Shown here one piece after another: positions 36,448 through 44,497 of a stretch of 64,000 nucleotides of DNA. The notes under the pieces were generated by a model. It did no database searches, was not told the DNA's origin, and worked only from the letters and a program-made list of their open reading frames with translations. The DNA lies in NCBI RefSeq assembly GCF_005280585.1, contig NZ_SZVO01000014.1:62001-126000 (forward strand). Reading direction: 5' to 3'. The position numbers and the translations under genes were made by a program. Source of the stretch: Dyadobacter frigoris (GTDB lineage Bacteria > Bacteroidota > Bacteroidia > Cytophagales > Spirosomataceae). Positions within the stretch are counted from its first letter, which is position 1, and every line of letters starts with the position of its first letter.

Positions 36448-36492
36448 TAACAACAAAAAAACCACCATTAAGGTGGTTTTTTTGTTGTTATC
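36448..36492. terminator. Bidirectional terminator between acidic protein and GSII genes
   Basis: A long palindrome with core ACCACC-ATTAA-GGTGGT flanked by A7 on the left and T7 on the right and then ACAACA/TGTTGT arms. It separates the convergent acidic-protein and GSII genes and can act in both directions. Confidence 0.85.
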
Positions 36493-36508
36493 GTAAAATA
36501 ACTATTTC

Positions 36509-37519
36509 TTAAACAGCTCCTTTAACAGTTTTGATAATACGAGCAGCTACTTTATAAGGATCAGCGGCAGAGTTTGGACGACGATCTTCAAGGTATCCGC
36601 TCCATCCTTTTTGAGGAACAAGAACAGGGATACGAATTGAAGCACCACGGTCAGAAACACCGTAGCTGAAATCATGAATACTTGCAGTTTCATGTTTTCC
36701 AGTCAAACGAAGGTGGTTATCAGCACCATAAACTTCTATGTGTTCTTTAACAACAGGACGGAAAGCTTCGCATACTTTATCGAATGTTTCTTTGCTGCCA
36801 GCGGTTCTCAATACATTGTTTGAGAAGTTAGCGTGCATTCCGCTTCCGTTCCAGTCAAGAGCTCCTAGTGGTTTTGGATGCCAGTTGATAGAAACACCAT
36901 ATTTTTCACCGATACGCTCCAAAAGGTAACGTCCCAACCAGATTTCGTCTCCGGCTTGTTTTGCTCCTTTTGCGAACATTTGGAATTCCCACTGACCAGC
37001 CGCAACTTCTGCATTGATACCTTCAATGTTAAGACCTGCTTCGATACAAGCGTCAAGGTGTTCTTCAATAATTTCGCGTCCGTATGCATTTTGAGCACCT
37101 ACTGAACAATAGTAAGGGCCTTGTGGTGCAGGGTAACCGTTTGCCGGAAATCCTAGTGGCTTATTAGTTTCGATGTCCCAAAGAAAATACTCCTGTTCAA
37201 AACCGAACCAGAAATCGTTGTCATCATCTTCAATCGTAGCTCTGCCATTTGAAACGTGAGGGGTTCCGTCAGCGTTAAGTACCTCGCACATAACAAGGTA
37301 TCCGTCCTTACGTTGCGGATCCGGAATAAGATAAACAGGTTTCAATAGACAGTCAGAAGAACCACCAGCTGCTTGCTCGGTAGATGAACCATCAAACGAC
37401 CAATTGCTTAGATCTTCAAGTTTACCACTAAAGTCGCTTTCAATTTTGGTTTTGCTGCGTAAACTTTGGGTTGGCTTATAGCCGTCCAGCCAAATGTATT
37501 CCAGCTTAGATTTTGACAT
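36509..37519 (-). CDS. Glutamine synthetase type II (eukaryote-like)
   Basis: A 336-aa GSII, the short form otherwise known from eukaryotes, Streptomyces, rhizobia and several Bacteroidota. Motifs: LEYIWLDGY, DLSNWSFDGSSTEQAAG, WFGFEQEYFLWD (metal Glu), GINAEVAAGQWEFQM, GSGMHANFSN, and RGASIRIPVLVPQKGWSGYLEDRRPNSAADPY. No adenylylation tyrosine segment as in GSI. It is convergent with the GSIII transcript; two distinct glutamine synthetases within 2 kb is notable. Confidence 0.93.
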   Translation of the reverse strand: MSKSKLEYIWLDGYKPTQSLRSKTKIESDFSGKLEDLSNWSFDGSSTEQAAGGSSDCLLKPVYLIPDPQRKDGYLVMCEVLNADGTPHVSNGRATIEDDDNDFWFGFEQEYFLWDIETNKPLGFPANGYPAPQGPYYCSVGAQNAYGREIIEEHLDACIEAGLNIEGINAEVAAGQWEFQMFAKGAKQAGDEIWLGRYLLERIGEKYGVSINWHPKPLGALDWNGSGMHANFSNNVLRTAGSKETFDKVCEAFRPVVKEHIEVYGADNHLRLTGKHETASIHDFSYGVSDRGASIRIPVLVPQKGWSGYLEDRRPNSAADPYKVAARIIKTVKGAV

Positions 37520-37911
37520 AATAATACTAGATAAAGTGGTGACGAATTAATATTACGACACAATATTAATGCTAAAATGTATTTCTAAAAAATAAAATCT
37601 AACAAATTTTAATCTAATACAGAATAAAATTGCGAGTATGGTAGTATTTTCAGTAAATAATGTACTTTTTCTATAAAATCAGCTAAGATTTAAAAATAAA
37701 CCTTTCAAAACGCAATTGTGTATTTATATCATAATTAGGGTTTATATTAATAAGTATTTTTAAAAATAATGAAAAAATACAAAAAACGGGTTTTCATCTA
37801 CTTTTGGTCAAATCTTAGTATAGTCACTTTTTGACTACGAAGTGATTACATAATTATTAGCTATTTTTGGAAAAAAATCGAGGCTGTTGCTTTCGGAAAT
37901 TAAATTAGATT
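37520..37911. other. AT-rich divergent intergenic region (GSII / rsmE)
   Basis: About 390 bases with no credible gene, very AT-rich with many A and T runs. It must hold the promoter of the minus-strand GSII gene and of rsmE. TATTTTTG at 37862-37869 resembles a -7 element for rsmE, with the nearest TTTG (37830-37833) 28 bases away, too far for a firm call. Towards GSII, TAATATTG on the minus strand near 37556-37563 is a one-mismatch -7 candidate. Confidence 0.4.
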
Positions 37912-38619
37912 ATGCATTTATTTTTTCAGCCTGATCCAAAGGTTTTTGAATTGGATGAAGAGGAGTCTCGTCACTGTACAAAAGTGCTGAGGCTAACTTC
38001 CGGGGATATTATTTATGTGACCGACGGTAAGGGGCGTCTTCAAAAATGCCGGCTTAATATTGGCAGAAAAAACGTTACTTATGAAGCAGTTGAATCAAGT
38101 TTCATACCAAAAAGATCATATAATGTACACATTGCGGTAGCTCCAACGCGAAAAGCGGAACGGAACGAATGGATGGTGGAGAAGATGACTGAAATGGGCG
38201 TGGACCGTATCGATTTTATTGTGACAGAACATACCCACCGCGAAACTGTGTCACGTGTCGTCAATATGGCCCGCCTAAATCGTATTGCGGCATCTGCAAT
38301 GAAACAATCACAACAATATTATATGCCGGAAATCAGATTGGTTACAGATTTTCCTTCGTTTATAAAGGAATGCGAGGATGGTACTCGTCTGATCGCCTAT
38401 GTTCCGGACAATCATTTGACAGAACATGTTATTAAAAAAGTCAAAAAGCATTCTAATACAATATTATTGATAGGACCTGAGGGGGATTTTTCCCCGGAAG
38501 AAGTTATATTAGCAACAACCAACGGATTTGAGGCTGTTTCTTTGGGTGCTACCAGATTAAGAACTGAGACGGCTGCGGTTGCCGGCTGCCACGCTATTAA
38601 TCTGGCACAATTACTTTGA
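37912..38619 (+). CDS. rsmE: 16S rRNA (uracil1498-N3)-methyltransferase
   Basis: SPOUT-class methyltransferase, 235 aa. The N-terminal PUA-like part begins MHLFFQPDPKVFELDEEESRH (start only) and includes HCTKVLRLTSGD; the SAM-binding trefoil knot is shown by LLIGPEGDFSPEEV and GATRLRTETAAVAGC. Length and order are normal. The downstream DUF4159 gene begins 69 bases later on the same strand. Confidence 0.95.
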   Translation: MHLFFQPDPKVFELDEEESRHCTKVLRLTSGDIIYVTDGKGRLQKCRLNIGRKNVTYEAVESSFIPKRSYNVHIAVAPTRKAERNEWMVEKMTEMGVDRIDFIVTEHTHRETVSRVVNMARLNRIAASAMKQSQQYYMPEIRLVTDFPSFIKECEDGTRLIAYVPDNHLTEHVIKKVKKHSNTILLIGPEGDFSPEEVILATTNGFEAVSLGATRLRTETAAVAGCHAINLAQLL

Positions 38620-38688
38620 AAGAGATTTACAAATACACGAAGGTGCGAGATATTCAATCCGGCACTACTTAGTTTCATTAAAGATATT

Positions 38689-39363
38689 ATGGTGAAAAGC
38701 ATCTTTTGGAAGAAATCGTTTTTGGTAATTATTTTGCTGACTGCTGCATTATCCGGCTGGGCGCAGTCTTCTCTGAAAATTGCTAAACTGAAATATGGTG
38801 GCGGAGGTGATTGGTATGCCAATAAAACATCGCTTCCAAATCTGATCCGGTTCGGTAATTCGGAGCTTAAAATGAATATTAATCCGGTTGAAGATGTGGT
38901 GGAAGTTGGGAGCCCGGATTTATTTACCTATCCTTTTGTGCATATGACGGGCCACGGCAACGTCGTTTTTACTGATGCAGAAGCCAGAAATTTGCGGAAT
39001 TACCTGCTTGCAGGTGGTTTTCTGCATATTGACGATAATTATGGTTTGGATCCGTTTATCCGCAGGGAAATGAAAAAAGTCTTTCCTGAATTATCTTTTG
39101 TCGAACTTCCTTTTGATCATCAGATCTATCACTTGAAATATGATTTTCCCAATGGTTTACCAAAAGTTCACGAGCATGATGGGAAACAGCCGCAAGGTTT
39201 CGGGTTAATTTATCAGGGCCGTTTATTATGCTTTTATTCTTACGAATGTGATTTAGGAAACGGTTGGGAGGATCAAAGTGTTTATAAAGATCCGGAAGAG
39301 CTCCGTCGTAAAGCTTTACAAATGGGAGCCAATCTCCTTGATTATGCATTTACGATTTTGTAA
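38689..39363 (+). CDS. DUF4159 domain-containing secreted protein
   Basis: A 224-aa protein with a signal peptide (about 1-25, ending GWA-Q). The mature part is a single DUF4159 domain: KLKYGGGGDWYANKTSLPNL, VHMTGHGNVVFTDAEARNLRNYLLAGGFLHIDDNYG (read in parts) and VFPELSFVELPFDHQIYHLKYDFPNGLPKV. The fold is predicted to be glutamine-amidotransferase-like. Family members often occur with BatA/von Willebrand and MoxR genes; here none is close. Function unknown. Confidence 0.9.
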   Translation: MVKSIFWKKSFLVIILLTAALSGWAQSSLKIAKLKYGGGGDWYANKTSLPNLIRFGNSELKMNINPVEDVVEVGSPDLFTYPFVHMTGHGNVVFTDAEARNLRNYLLAGGFLHIDDNYGLDPFIRREMKKVFPELSFVELPFDHQIYHLKYDFPNGLPKVHEHDGKQPQGFGLIYQGRLLCFYSYECDLGNGWEDQSVYKDPEELRRKALQMGANLLDYAFTIL

Positions 39364-39507
39364 TATCCCAAGTTTGACATAGTATTTTAGGAATATTATA
39401 GAATGAATATAAATAAGTGTGCAAATTAACGGGTAATGATGGTGGAATTCTGCCTTGTTACAATTAAATTTGTGTCATTATTCCGTTTTTAACCATCAGA
39501 TCTTTTC

Positions 39508-40254
39508 ATGTATATAGTTCTTGCCGTTTTTGTTGTACACTGGTACTTGTCTCTTTTTTGTCAAACATTCTTTTTGCACCGTTATTCAGCTCATAAAATG
39601 TTTATAATGAGCAAGCCATGGGAGCGGTTTTTTTATCTGTTAACTTATTTGTCGCAAGGGTCGTCTTATTTGAGTCCTCGTGCCTATGCAATACTTCATC
39701 GTATGCATCATGCATTCAGTGATACAGAAAAAGATCCGCACTCTCCGCATCACACAAAAAATGTGTTTACAATGATGTGGGAGACAAAAGATATCTACAA
39801 CGCAGTTCTGAATCGTAAAAGAGCGATTGAAACACAATTCGAGCGTAATTATCCTGAATGGAATTTTATTGAAAAACTGGGAGATTCCTGGGTTTCAAGA
39901 ACTGGCTGGGCGATTTTATATTCTGCTTTTTATATATTGGCTTACATCTATCTGGATATGCACTGGGTGTTTTTCTTCTTGTTACCGATACATTTTTTGA
40001 TGGGTCCAATCCATGGTGCTATTGTTAACTGGAGTGGTCACAAGTATGGTTATCAGAATTTTGATAATGATGACAAATCTAAGAATTCGCTGATTTTTGA
40101 TTTTCTTATGATGGGAGAATTGTTCCAGAACAATCACCACAAACGCCCCAATTCAATCAATTTTGGTTCAAAATGGTTTGAAGTTGATCCGACTTATCCG
40201 GTAATTAAAATGCTTAACAAGCTGAAAATTATTGAGATTCGTAAGAAGAGCTAA
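39508..40254 (+). CDS. Fatty acid (acyl-CoA) desaturase
   Basis: A 248-aa membrane di-iron desaturase. His boxes: FLHRYSAHKMF (H-x4-H), LHRMHHAFSD (H-x2-HH) and LFQNNHHKRP. The third box has Gln where the usual H-N-x-H-H first His stands; I believe this is characteristic of a Bacteroidota subgroup rather than a defect. Four helices are visible (YIVLAVFVVHWYLSLF, AWAILYSAFYILAYIYL region, WVFFFLLPIHFLMGPIHG). Followed by a 56-bp palindromic terminator. TAAATTTG at 39465-39472 could be its -7 element. Confidence 0.88.
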   Translation: MYIVLAVFVVHWYLSLFCQTFFLHRYSAHKMFIMSKPWERFFYLLTYLSQGSSYLSPRAYAILHRMHHAFSDTEKDPHSPHHTKNVFTMMWETKDIYNAVLNRKRAIETQFERNYPEWNFIEKLGDSWVSRTGWAILYSAFYILAYIYLDMHWVFFFLLPIHFLMGPIHGAIVNWSGHKYGYQNFDNDDKSKNSLIFDFLMMGELFQNNHHKRPNSINFGSKWFEVDPTYPVIKMLNKLKIIEIRKKS

Positions 40255-40264
40255 ATAATAAATA

Positions 40265-40320
40265 ATCATAACAAAAAAGGCAATGAACAATTAATTGTTC
40301 ATTGCCTTTTTTGTTATGAT
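40265..40320. terminator. 56-bp perfect palindrome, bidirectional terminator
   Basis: A perfect 28+28 bp palindrome centred on AATT. Its stem carries AAAAAAGGCAATGAACAATT and flanking ATCATAAC arms, 10 bases beyond the desaturase stop codon. The opposite strand also ends in a T-run, so it can serve as terminator in both directions. Confidence 0.85.
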
Positions 40321-40330
40321 TATATTAATG

Positions 40331-40421
40331 CCGTAGGTATGACGGATATTGTAGCCATGGATTTTAATCCATGGATGGCCACAAAAAAACTTTGGCAGGT
40401 GTGAGTGACACCTGCCAAGTT
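40331..40421. repeat. Palindromic (REP-like) intergenic elements
   Basis: Two hairpins in a row: CCATGGATT-TT-AATCCATGG (40355-40374), preceded by GCCGTAGGTATGACGGATAT, and TTGGCAGGTGT-GAGTG-ACACCTGCCAA (40392-40418). They fill the 230-base gap between the desaturase terminator and the sensor kinase gene, with no coding potential. Both look like mobile palindromic elements of the kind moved by Y1/RAYT transposases in Bacteroidota; the first resembles a motif I remember as recurrent in such genomes. Copy number cannot be judged from this window. Confidence 0.55.
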
Positions 40422-40549
40422 TGCTTATTAACACCACAAAAAATGAAATCTAATTTTACGCGTTCGATGAAAAAAGTCTGACGCTTAAAGAACATTACAA
40501 ATTAAACACGTAATCCTTAAGATGGACTTAAGGATAAATTAGAATTTGC

Positions 40550-41923
40550 TTAGAGGCGAATAAAATCTATAATAAAGGTTGTTCCCTTAGGCTGGTTGGT
40601 TTGAATAGAGACATACCCGTTGTGTAGTTTGACGATTCTTTCAACCAAAGAAAGTCCGATGCCGTAACCTTTCACATTGGCTGTATTGTCACCGCGATAA
40701 AACGGCTGAAAAATAAGATTTTGATCCTGTACCGGGATTCCCTTGCCATTGTCGGCAAAACGCAGATTCAGTTTTTTTGAAGAAGCGTGTAAAGTAATCT
40801 TCACCATCTGGTTTTCTGAAAACTTGCAGGCATTATCCATTAAGTTCAGAAAGGCAGTTTTTAATAAAGTTGAATTTCCAGCAATTTCCAGCCATGTATC
40901 ATCATCAGGAAGCTCGTCCAGATTAAGCTGAATATTGTAAGCAGGATTTGCCTGACTCAGACTTTGTCTGCAATCCCAGAGTAAATCATCAATTCTGACT
41001 ATTTCCGTCAAAAGATCTCGCTGGTCTTCGCTCACTTTGGCAAGTTCAAGTAAAGTATTTGAAAGTTGCGCAAGTTCCTGAACATCTTCGAGCACGGATT
41101 GAATTGTAACCTGATAATCCTTCGTACTACGCTCTTTTAGCATACTTACTTCCAGCTGTGACCTTATTTTGGTTAAAGGATTTTTGAGCTCATGCGAAAC
41201 GTTGGCAACAAATATTTTCTGCATCTGAAAAGCCGTTTCAATCCGGTCCAAAAGTTTGTTGAATGTCGTTGACAAACGGCCGATTTCATCTTTTTGGTTA
41301 GGAATCTCTAATCTTGTGTCGAGCTTTTGAGGCAAAATTCCTTCTACGGCGTTCATAACCTTTGAAATTGGACGAAGCGCTCGTTTAGCGAAGACCCAGC
41401 CCGCAAGTCCGACAATAGCTGTTACAATAAGATACAAAACTGTAAGCAGCGTATTTAAGTTGGACAAATTCGCCTGGCCGTACAAATCCTGAGCGCCCAG
41501 CATAACGACCGCCCGGTTGAAAGGATATTTGTAATAAAGCCCTACAACTTTATAGTCACCATCGGTATAACGGATTTCTCCGGATTTCCGGATTTCATCC
41601 AGCCAGTAATTTGAAACGTGAATTGATTTGGTAACAGCGTTTGTATTGGTATAAATAAGCCTGTTTTTTTCATCAAAAATCAGGATATTTTCATTGTATA
41701 TAAGGTCACGGTTGGACCCTTCCAATGCCCGCAAAACTTCGGTGTTTACCTGGGGGACTTTTAGTAAGAGCTCGGCTGTGGATTTGGCCTTTGATCTTAA
41801 CCTGTCGTAAAAATCCTCTGTAACGTTATTGTAGGTAAAATAATAGATCGCAAAAAATGTAACCAATAAAATGCCGCTTACAAGCAAGGAGAACTGGATC
41901 GTAAGTCGGGTACGGATTTGCAT
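40550..41923 (-). CDS. Two-component sensor histidine kinase
   Basis: A 457-aa inner-membrane kinase. Two helices (about 10-30 and 160-182) flank a periplasmic sensor region (about 31-160). A HAMP domain (AKRALRPISKVMNAVEGI...) leads to the HisKA box FVANVSHELKNPLTKIRSQLEV with phosphoacceptor His244, and an HATPase_c domain shows NLMDNACKFSENQM (N box), DNGKGIPVQD (G1) and GYGIGLSLVERIV (G2). It lies 3 bases after the response regulator gene, so both are co-translated. Cue unknown. Confidence 0.94.
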   Translation of the reverse strand: MQIRTRLTIQFSLLVSGILLVTFFAIYYFTYNNVTEDFYDRLRSKAKSTAELLLKVPQVNTEVLRALEGSNRDLIYNENILIFDEKNRLIYTNTNAVTKSIHVSNYWLDEIRKSGEIRYTDGDYKVVGLYYKYPFNRAVVMLGAQDLYGQANLSNLNTLLTVLYLIVTAIVGLAGWVFAKRALRPISKVMNAVEGILPQKLDTRLEIPNQKDEIGRLSTTFNKLLDRIETAFQMQKIFVANVSHELKNPLTKIRSQLEVSMLKERSTKDYQVTIQSVLEDVQELAQLSNTLLELAKVSEDQRDLLTEIVRIDDLLWDCRQSLSQANPAYNIQLNLDELPDDDTWLEIAGNSTLLKTAFLNLMDNACKFSENQMVKITLHASSKKLNLRFADNGKGIPVQDQNLIFQPFYRGDNTANVKGYGIGLSLVERIVKLHNGYVSIQTNQPKGTTFIIDFIRL

Positions 41924-41926
41924 GGT

Positions 41927-42604
41927 TTACTCGATTTTAAGCACATAGCCCATTCCAAACTGTGTATGAATCAGTTTTACCGGGTAATCTTTGTCGATTT
42001 TTTTACGAAGATAATTGACGTAAACCTCAATCACATTGGTACCCGTATCAAACCCGATATCCCAAACCTGCTCTGCAATTTCAACTTTTGAAACAACACG
42101 CCCCTGATTTCTGATTAAATAAACAAGCAAATTAAATTCTCTCGCCGTAAGGTTAATTTTATTTCCGGATCGGTGAACCGTCTTAGCATCCATGGATACT
42201 TCGATATCAGCAAAACGTAAAATTTGTGCAGTCTGAGAAATCGTTGAGCCACGTTTTGTCAGCGCACGAACACGGGCAAGCAGTTCTTTAAACTCAAATG
42301 GTTTTACAAGATAGTCGTCCGCTCCTGCATCAAGTCCTGTCACTTTATCATCCGTTGAGCCAAGAGCCGTCAGCATTAAAATCGGCGTTTCGTCACCGGA
42401 GTGACGCAGTTCCCTGCAAAGTTCTATGCCGTTGATTCCAGGAATAATGATATCACTGATAATTAACTGATAGCCGCCTTTCTTAGCCAGTTGTTTTCCA
42501 ATCAGGCCGTCGTATGCTATATCAACCTCATACCCATTTTCTTCAAGTCCTTGTTTCAGGGATTGAACGGTTTTCGGTTCATCTTCTATCAGTAGTAATT
42601 TCAT
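41927..42604 (-). CDS. OmpR/PhoB-family response regulator
   Basis: A 225-aa regulator with a receiver domain (LLIEDEPKTV, phospho-acceptor Asp51 in IISDIIIPGING, and VKPFEFKELLARVRAL) and a C-terminal winged-helix Trans_reg_C domain (LTAREFNLLVYLIRNQGRVVSK ... NVIEVYVNYLRKKID). It belongs with the sensor kinase 3 bases downstream. Its start overlaps the stop of the nucleotidase gene by 4 bases (ATGA), tying its expression to that gene. Confidence 0.95.
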   Translation of the reverse strand: MKLLLIEDEPKTVQSLKQGLEENGYEVDIAYDGLIGKQLAKKGGYQLIISDIIIPGINGIELCRELRHSGDETPILMLTALGSTDDKVTGLDAGADDYLVKPFEFKELLARVRALTKRGSTISQTAQILRFADIEVSMDAKTVHRSGNKINLTAREFNLLVYLIRNQGRVVSKVEIAEQVWDIGFDTGTNVIEVYVNYLRKKIDKDYPVKLIHTQFGMGYVLKIE

Positions 42605-43134
42605 TTATTGGGTAAAAATAATTCGGAAACTTCCTGCCAGCTCGACACACGTCGAAATGTTTTGTCAGAAAGATTGTGCGTTGCTGTAAATAAAATCCCT
42701 TCGCCCTTAAAAGCATTCAGGTTGCGAACCTGGTCATCTATCAGATAGTCGGAATGAATAATACTTTTATGACCACAGAAAACAATATTGGACCAGGGTA
42801 TGAAACTGAAATGTTTTTGGAGCCAGTCAAATTTATCCTTAAACGAATTTGGAAATTCCATAGCGGCTGTGGCAACATAAATTTCATAGAATCCGGAAAG
42901 TTTCAAAATCGTTTCCCGGGCATCTTTCTTAACCGGAATGTCGGCAAAAAAACCCGGCTCATTCATGATCCTTTTGATCCGTGTTAATTGTTTCGGATGA
43001 AGTAATTCCCTTAGTGACTTTGTTTCAAGATCTATTTTAGTCAAAGCCGTATCGAAATCTTTCAGAACGATATCCGACAGTTTTCCATGCGTATCGGCCA
43101 TCACATCATCCATATCCAAAGTGAGTCTCAGCAT
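42601..43134 (-). CDS. 5'(3')-deoxyribonucleotidase (NT5C-type)
   Basis: A 177-aa HAD-superfamily phosphatase. The nucleophile motif is TLDMDDVMADT (Asp7 and Asp9); EIYVATAAME is motif II, and FCGHKSIIHSDYLIDDQVRNLNAF holds motif III/IV. It probably dephosphorylates deoxyribonucleotides, limiting dNTP pools. It is sandwiched between an E2 acyltransferase gene (abutting, stop codon next to this start) and a response regulator gene (4-base overlap), which implies one operon. Confidence 0.88.
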   Translation of the reverse strand: MLRLTLDMDDVMADTHGKLSDIVLKDFDTALTKIDLETKSLRELLHPKQLTRIKRIMNEPGFFADIPVKKDARETILKLSGFYEIYVATAAMEFPNSFKDKFDWLQKHFSFIPWSNIVFCGHKSIIHSDYLIDDQVRNLNAFKGEGILFTATHNLSDKTFRRVSSWQEVSELFLPNK

Positions 43135-44439
43135 TTAGACGAGCGTTCTATGGGCATCAAAATTTTCAAGATAATCAGAAACCCTTTTCACAAACATACC
43201 GCCAAGTGAACCGTCAACAACGCGATGGTCATAAGAATGAGAAATAAACATCAGACTTCTTATGCCGAGCAAATCTCCCTGTAAGGTTTCTATAACGGCC
43301 GGTTTCTTTTTTATTGCGCCAAAAGCCATAATAGCAACCTGCGGCTGAACAATAATTGGCGTCCCCATTAAATTCCCAAAAGCACCAATATTGGAAACTG
43401 TATAAGTTCCGCCGGCAAGGTCATCCGCTTTCAATTTATTTTCACGCGCTCTTTTCGCCAGTTCATTTACTTTCCGAGCTAATCCAGCCAGATCATATTG
43501 ATCGGCGTGATGAATCACAGGAACGATCAGATTACCATCGGGTAAAGCAACAGCCATTCCGATATTGATATCTTTCTTTTTGATAATATTGTCGCCCTCA
43601 ACCGAAATATTGATCAATGGATAGTCCTTAATAGCCTTTACAACAGCCTCGATCAAAATCGGCGTGAATGTGATACTATCACCTGATTTTTTTCTAAAAT
43701 CATTTTTGATCGCATCTCTCCATTTTACCACCGTAGTCATATCGGTTTCTATGAACGAGGTAACGTGTGCAGAAATGCGTTTTGATTCACTCATACGGGA
43801 AGAAATCATCTTCCTCATGCGATCCATCTCAATAATTTCGGATGAACCGTTCAGTGACGTAGCTTTTACAGGCGCTGTCTGAACAACTTCTTTTTTAGTA
43901 TTTGTCCGGTCACTCAGGTAAGAAATAATATCGTTTTTGGTAACACGGTTTTCAGCGCCGGTACCTTGAATACTGGCCAGCTCTTGTGCACTTAGATTTT
44001 CTTCACGGGCAATACTTAATACCAGCGGCGAATAAAATGTGCTCGACTCAGAACCGCTTTTCAGTAAAAGTTCAGCGGCAACCGTTTCAGAAGTCTTATG
44101 GACGGCATTATGAATGTCCTTTTCGAGAAATGCAACCGCATCAAAAGCAGGATCATCAAAACTTGCCTTTGGAGAATCATCAGGAGTTTCATCACCTTCC
44201 TCTACCTGAATATGAGCCACAGGACTTCCTATAGCAACTACGTCGCCTTCTTTTACAAGCCATTCGATTAACACACCGGAATAGGGCGAGGGAACCTCCG
44301 TATCCACTTTATCCGTGGCCACTTCCAGGACAGAATCGTCAGCCGTTATTGAATCTCCCTCTTTGTTAAGAAGCGTCAACACGGTACATTCCATAATACT
44401 CTCACCCAAAGCGGGCATTAACATTTCAACTATTTTCAT
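43135..44439 (-). CDS. 2-oxo acid dehydrogenase E2 (dihydrolipoamide acyltransferase)
   Basis: A 434-aa E2 subunit. One lipoyl domain (about 1-77) with lipoyl-Lys44 in EVATDKVDTEVPS, a linker, a peripheral subunit-binding domain (about 135-170, YSPLVLSIAREENLSAQEL), and the catalytic domain (about 205-434) with SHSYDHRVVDGSLGG (His and Asp). The branched-chain or pyruvate/oxoglutarate specificity is unclear. Neither E1 nor E3 genes are next to it; the neighbours are cinA (58 bases upstream) and a nucleotidase. Confidence 0.92.
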   Translation of the reverse strand: MKIVEMLMPALGESIMECTVLTLLNKEGDSITADDSVLEVATDKVDTEVPSPYSGVLIEWLVKEGDVVAIGSPVAHIQVEEGDETPDDSPKASFDDPAFDAVAFLEKDIHNAVHKTSETVAAELLLKSGSESSTFYSPLVLSIAREENLSAQELASIQGTGAENRVTKNDIISYLSDRTNTKKEVVQTAPVKATSLNGSSEIIEMDRMRKMISSRMSESKRISAHVTSFIETDMTTVVKWRDAIKNDFRKKSGDSITFTPILIEAVVKAIKDYPLINISVEGDNIIKKKDINIGMAVALPDGNLIVPVIHHADQYDLAGLARKVNELAKRARENKLKADDLAGGTYTVSNIGAFGNLMGTPIIVQPQVAIMAFGAIKKKPAVIETLQGDLLGIRSLMFISHSYDHRVVDGSLGGMFVKRVSDYLENFDAHRTLV

Positions 44440-44497
44440 ATTTTTCTATATTTCATCTCCACAACCGAACCCCACGATATTATGAATTATCTAAATT

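Noticed and set aside
37912..39363. Bat/MoxR aerotolerance operon suggested by DUF4159
   Set aside because: Only the DUF4159 gene is present; no MoxR, DUF58 or von Willebrand genes are adjacent.
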